A stretch of 21,267 nt of DNA, from assembly GCA_032718475.1 (NCBI GenBank), contig JAUCBJ010006156.1, positions 1-21,267 of the forward strand, read 5' to 3'. Made by a program: the position numbers and the translations under genes. The notes beneath the pieces were generated by a model. That model had not been told where the DNA came from, ran no database searches, and saw nothing but the letters and a program-made list of their open reading frames with translations. Numbering within the stretch: position 1 is the stretch's first letter; each line of letters opens with the position of its first letter. The DNA comes from Nemertoderma westbladi. Taxonomy: Eukaryota; Xenacoelomorpha; Nemertodermatida; Nemertodermatidae. Positions 19,654 through 21,267 of this stretch are shown here, piece by piece.

Positions 19654-19659
19654 TTTATT
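19654..19659 (-). promoter_or_regulatory. poly(A) signal of FBXO16-like gene
   Basis: AATAAA on the minus strand (TTTATT on plus), about 36 bases past the stop codon of the FBXO16-like gene. The position is plausible for a short 3' UTR. Confidence 0.5.
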
Positions 19660-19694
19660 AAGATTACGTATTTGTTGTTACTATGGCGATGGCA

Positions 19695-20703
19695 TTAGTC
19701 ATCGAAGTAGGGCCCACCTCCGGCTGAGACGGGCCAGGGTTTGGCTACGAAGGACTCGGATTGGTTGGGACCCCTACTGGGTGCGGACGCCGTGGGCCGG
19801 TAGCTGGGCGGACGGGTGCGCACTACGGGCGCTGGGGGGCGTGCGACCACGGCCTCGGTCCCTGATAGCTCCGGTGTACGAGTCCCAGGCGGCCGCAGGT
19901 TGCTGCTGCTGTCTACCAGACTGGCGTTCCTCGCCCAGTCAGGACGGCTCCCTTGCTTTATTACCAAGGAGGAGTATGACTGGGACCGCCGCACAGACTG
20001 GGCACTACCGGGGCGGTTCGTGTGGGTCCCGCTAGAGGCGTGAGACGGGGTGCTGGATCGGACCGGCTTCACCGCCGTTGGGGGTCTACCGTCGTTATCG
20101 AAGTAGTTATACCTCCAGGTGTCTTTGGGTTTTGAATCGGAATTCCTCCAAGGTACCTGAACCACGGCCTTGAGTTGCGACCTAGCTTCCTCCTCCAACC
20201 CGATCTCCGTATTGTACAACTTACTTGGCTCTCTGGGTTGCAGGTAGTGCAACTCCTTAACTCTCTGGATGTAAAACCGCTTCCAGACTCCGCTCTCAAA
20301 CGGACTCGGTTTGAACGGCAACGTCCAGTTAAACTTGAGACATTTCGAGGTCCACAGGGAATCCTGTTCGGTTAGGTAACGCCAATACCAAGACACCTTG
20401 GCACAACGACACAGAGTCCTGGGGTCTAGGAAAGAGAATACATACAAGGAAACCGCCCTGGGTAACTTAGTAGCGAAGTCTACGTGTTCTCTAGGAAGTC
20501 GCTTAATAACTTCATCTTCAGCGAAAGATAACTGATTGTTTTTGCATTTGGTTACGATGTCCTGAATGACTTTCTTCCGTTGTGGGTCGTTCCATCTATC
20601 GAACCATTTATTGACGAGGTTTCTGCGTTCATCAAATAATTTATCGTTAGGTTGGCCCGTACGACGGAGTCCATGTACTCTTCAATCGGTCCGTAGCCGT
20701 CAT
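19695..20703 (-). CDS. FBXO16: F-box only protein 16-like, one frame shift
   Basis: A substrate-binding F-box protein expected to join an SCF (SKP1-CUL1-RBX1) ubiquitin ligase. The ATG at 20703 starts MTATDRLKSTWTPSYGPT, which matches the human STWTP N-terminus. At about 20649-20656 the frame must shift by one base, since TAA follows in frame. It then continues as NDKLFDERRNLVNKWFDRW (about 19-37), the F-box LPRAVSLYVFSFLDPRTLC... (about 80-122), KFNWTLPFKPSPFESGVWKR, and the family's WRxSDxxPxDxxRYNYFDN motif (about 185-203). A Ser/Pro/Arg-rich, probably disordered tail follows. The length is about 335 residues after allowing one extra base (human 292). There is no intron. No other ATG lies in the downstream frame, so translation needs this start plus a shift, or the extra base is a mutation or sequencing error. 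Confidence 0.88.
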
Positions 20704-21267
20704 TATTATTTACTTTTAATGTTTAGATTTTTAAAACTTTTAAAAATGTTGTTTATCGATACCGTAGTTAATCTTTTTTCCTTCTTAAACAACAATTACG
20801 TAGATTATGTGTGCCGGTATGTATTGGAATATTTTTAAGAAGGTTAAGTATGTTCTTCAAATGCAATATATGTTTATAATTTCGTGTGTATTTAAACAAT
20901 AAATAAGTAATTAATTTTATATACAATATTAATACCAAACCTACCACTAGCAGAAAGAGTTACAATACGCACTGCACTGCCTAGCCAGAATGCACCACTT
21001 GTTTATTCCCGTTGCTATGGTTTCCGCGATCTTATATGTCCAACTCCTGATAGCGAACTATAAAGGATAATGGCGAGGGCACTGATTGGTTGTTCGTGTG
21101 GGCAATACTAGCATATAGCTAAGCCAAAGGCAGCAGTAAAGAAATGTAGTGAATGGCATTCACGTACATAATAAATATTAAATACACTTAATGCGACTGT
21201 TTGACACATACAGTATATACAATCCATATTCTGAAAATGTATGATTCTGAAAAATGTTACCGTAACT
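20704..21267. other. upstream region of FBXO16-like gene
   Basis: AT-rich DNA 5' of the minus-strand F-box gene, presumably holding its promoter. A GTTGCTATGGTTTCC word near 21010-21024 resembles an RFX X-box in its left half only. No gene, RNA or repeat was recognised; the plus-strand open stretch at 20566-20838 is antisense to the gene start and is not called. Confidence 0.4.

Noticed and set aside
21008-21026. RFX X-box in the FBXO16-like promoter
   Set aside because: Only the GTTGCTATGG half fits the consensus; the second half-site has mismatches.

Overview
The window is animal nuclear DNA, most likely from an invertebrate. It holds metazoan-type genes (a proteasome ATPase and an FBXO16-type F-box gene), a gene with GT-AG introns, 5'-truncated LINE copies, tRNA-derived SINEs and very large minisatellites. 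The phylum cannot be fixed from sequence alone. Coding exons are clearly more GC-rich than the AT-rich flanks.

Layout. 1-1040: AT-rich upstream DNA. 1041-2113: two exons of a CapA/PGA_cap-like gene (+ strand), joined by a 790-bp intron. That intron contains a 423-bp inverted-repeat (MITE-like) element with a 16-bp tandem array inside it, plus a C31 tract. Exon 2 is one base short of an open frame, and no further exons were recognised. 2300-2540: two tandem partial SINE units. 2874-3376: LINE copy A (-). 3417-10562: a 41-bp minisatellite of roughly 150 units, interrupted at 9053-9883 by LINE copy B (+), whose partial reverse transcriptase frame is intact. 10640-10813: an orphan exon-like segment. 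11000-11080: a tRNA-Arg-like SINE head. 11452-11697: a 19-bp array. 11856-14433: an inverted-repeat element (-) carrying a 24-bp array of about 75 units, followed head-to-head by a short copy of the same family (14524-14953). 15388-16668: an intact, intronless PSMC5/Rpt6 gene (+). 18069-18616: LINE copy C (-). 18741-18843: a third short copy of the inverted-repeat family. 20703-19695: an intronless FBXO16-like gene (-) needing one reading-frame shift near its N-terminus.

How the genes relate. PSMC5 (proteasome base) and the FBXO16-like protein (SCF substrate adaptor) are convergent neighbours that both serve ubiquitin-proteasome turnover; this may be coincidence. The CapA-like gene is a bacterial-type family present in some animals. 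Most of the window (about 60 percent) is tandem or mobile DNA.

The most unusual points are: the nested satellite-in-transposon architecture around 11.9-14.95 kb; the 41-bp satellite, whose unit carries a perfect forkhead-factor core; the intronic 16-bp array, which repeats the canonical UACUAAC branch-point motif nine times; and the single-base frame disruptions in two otherwise conserved genes.
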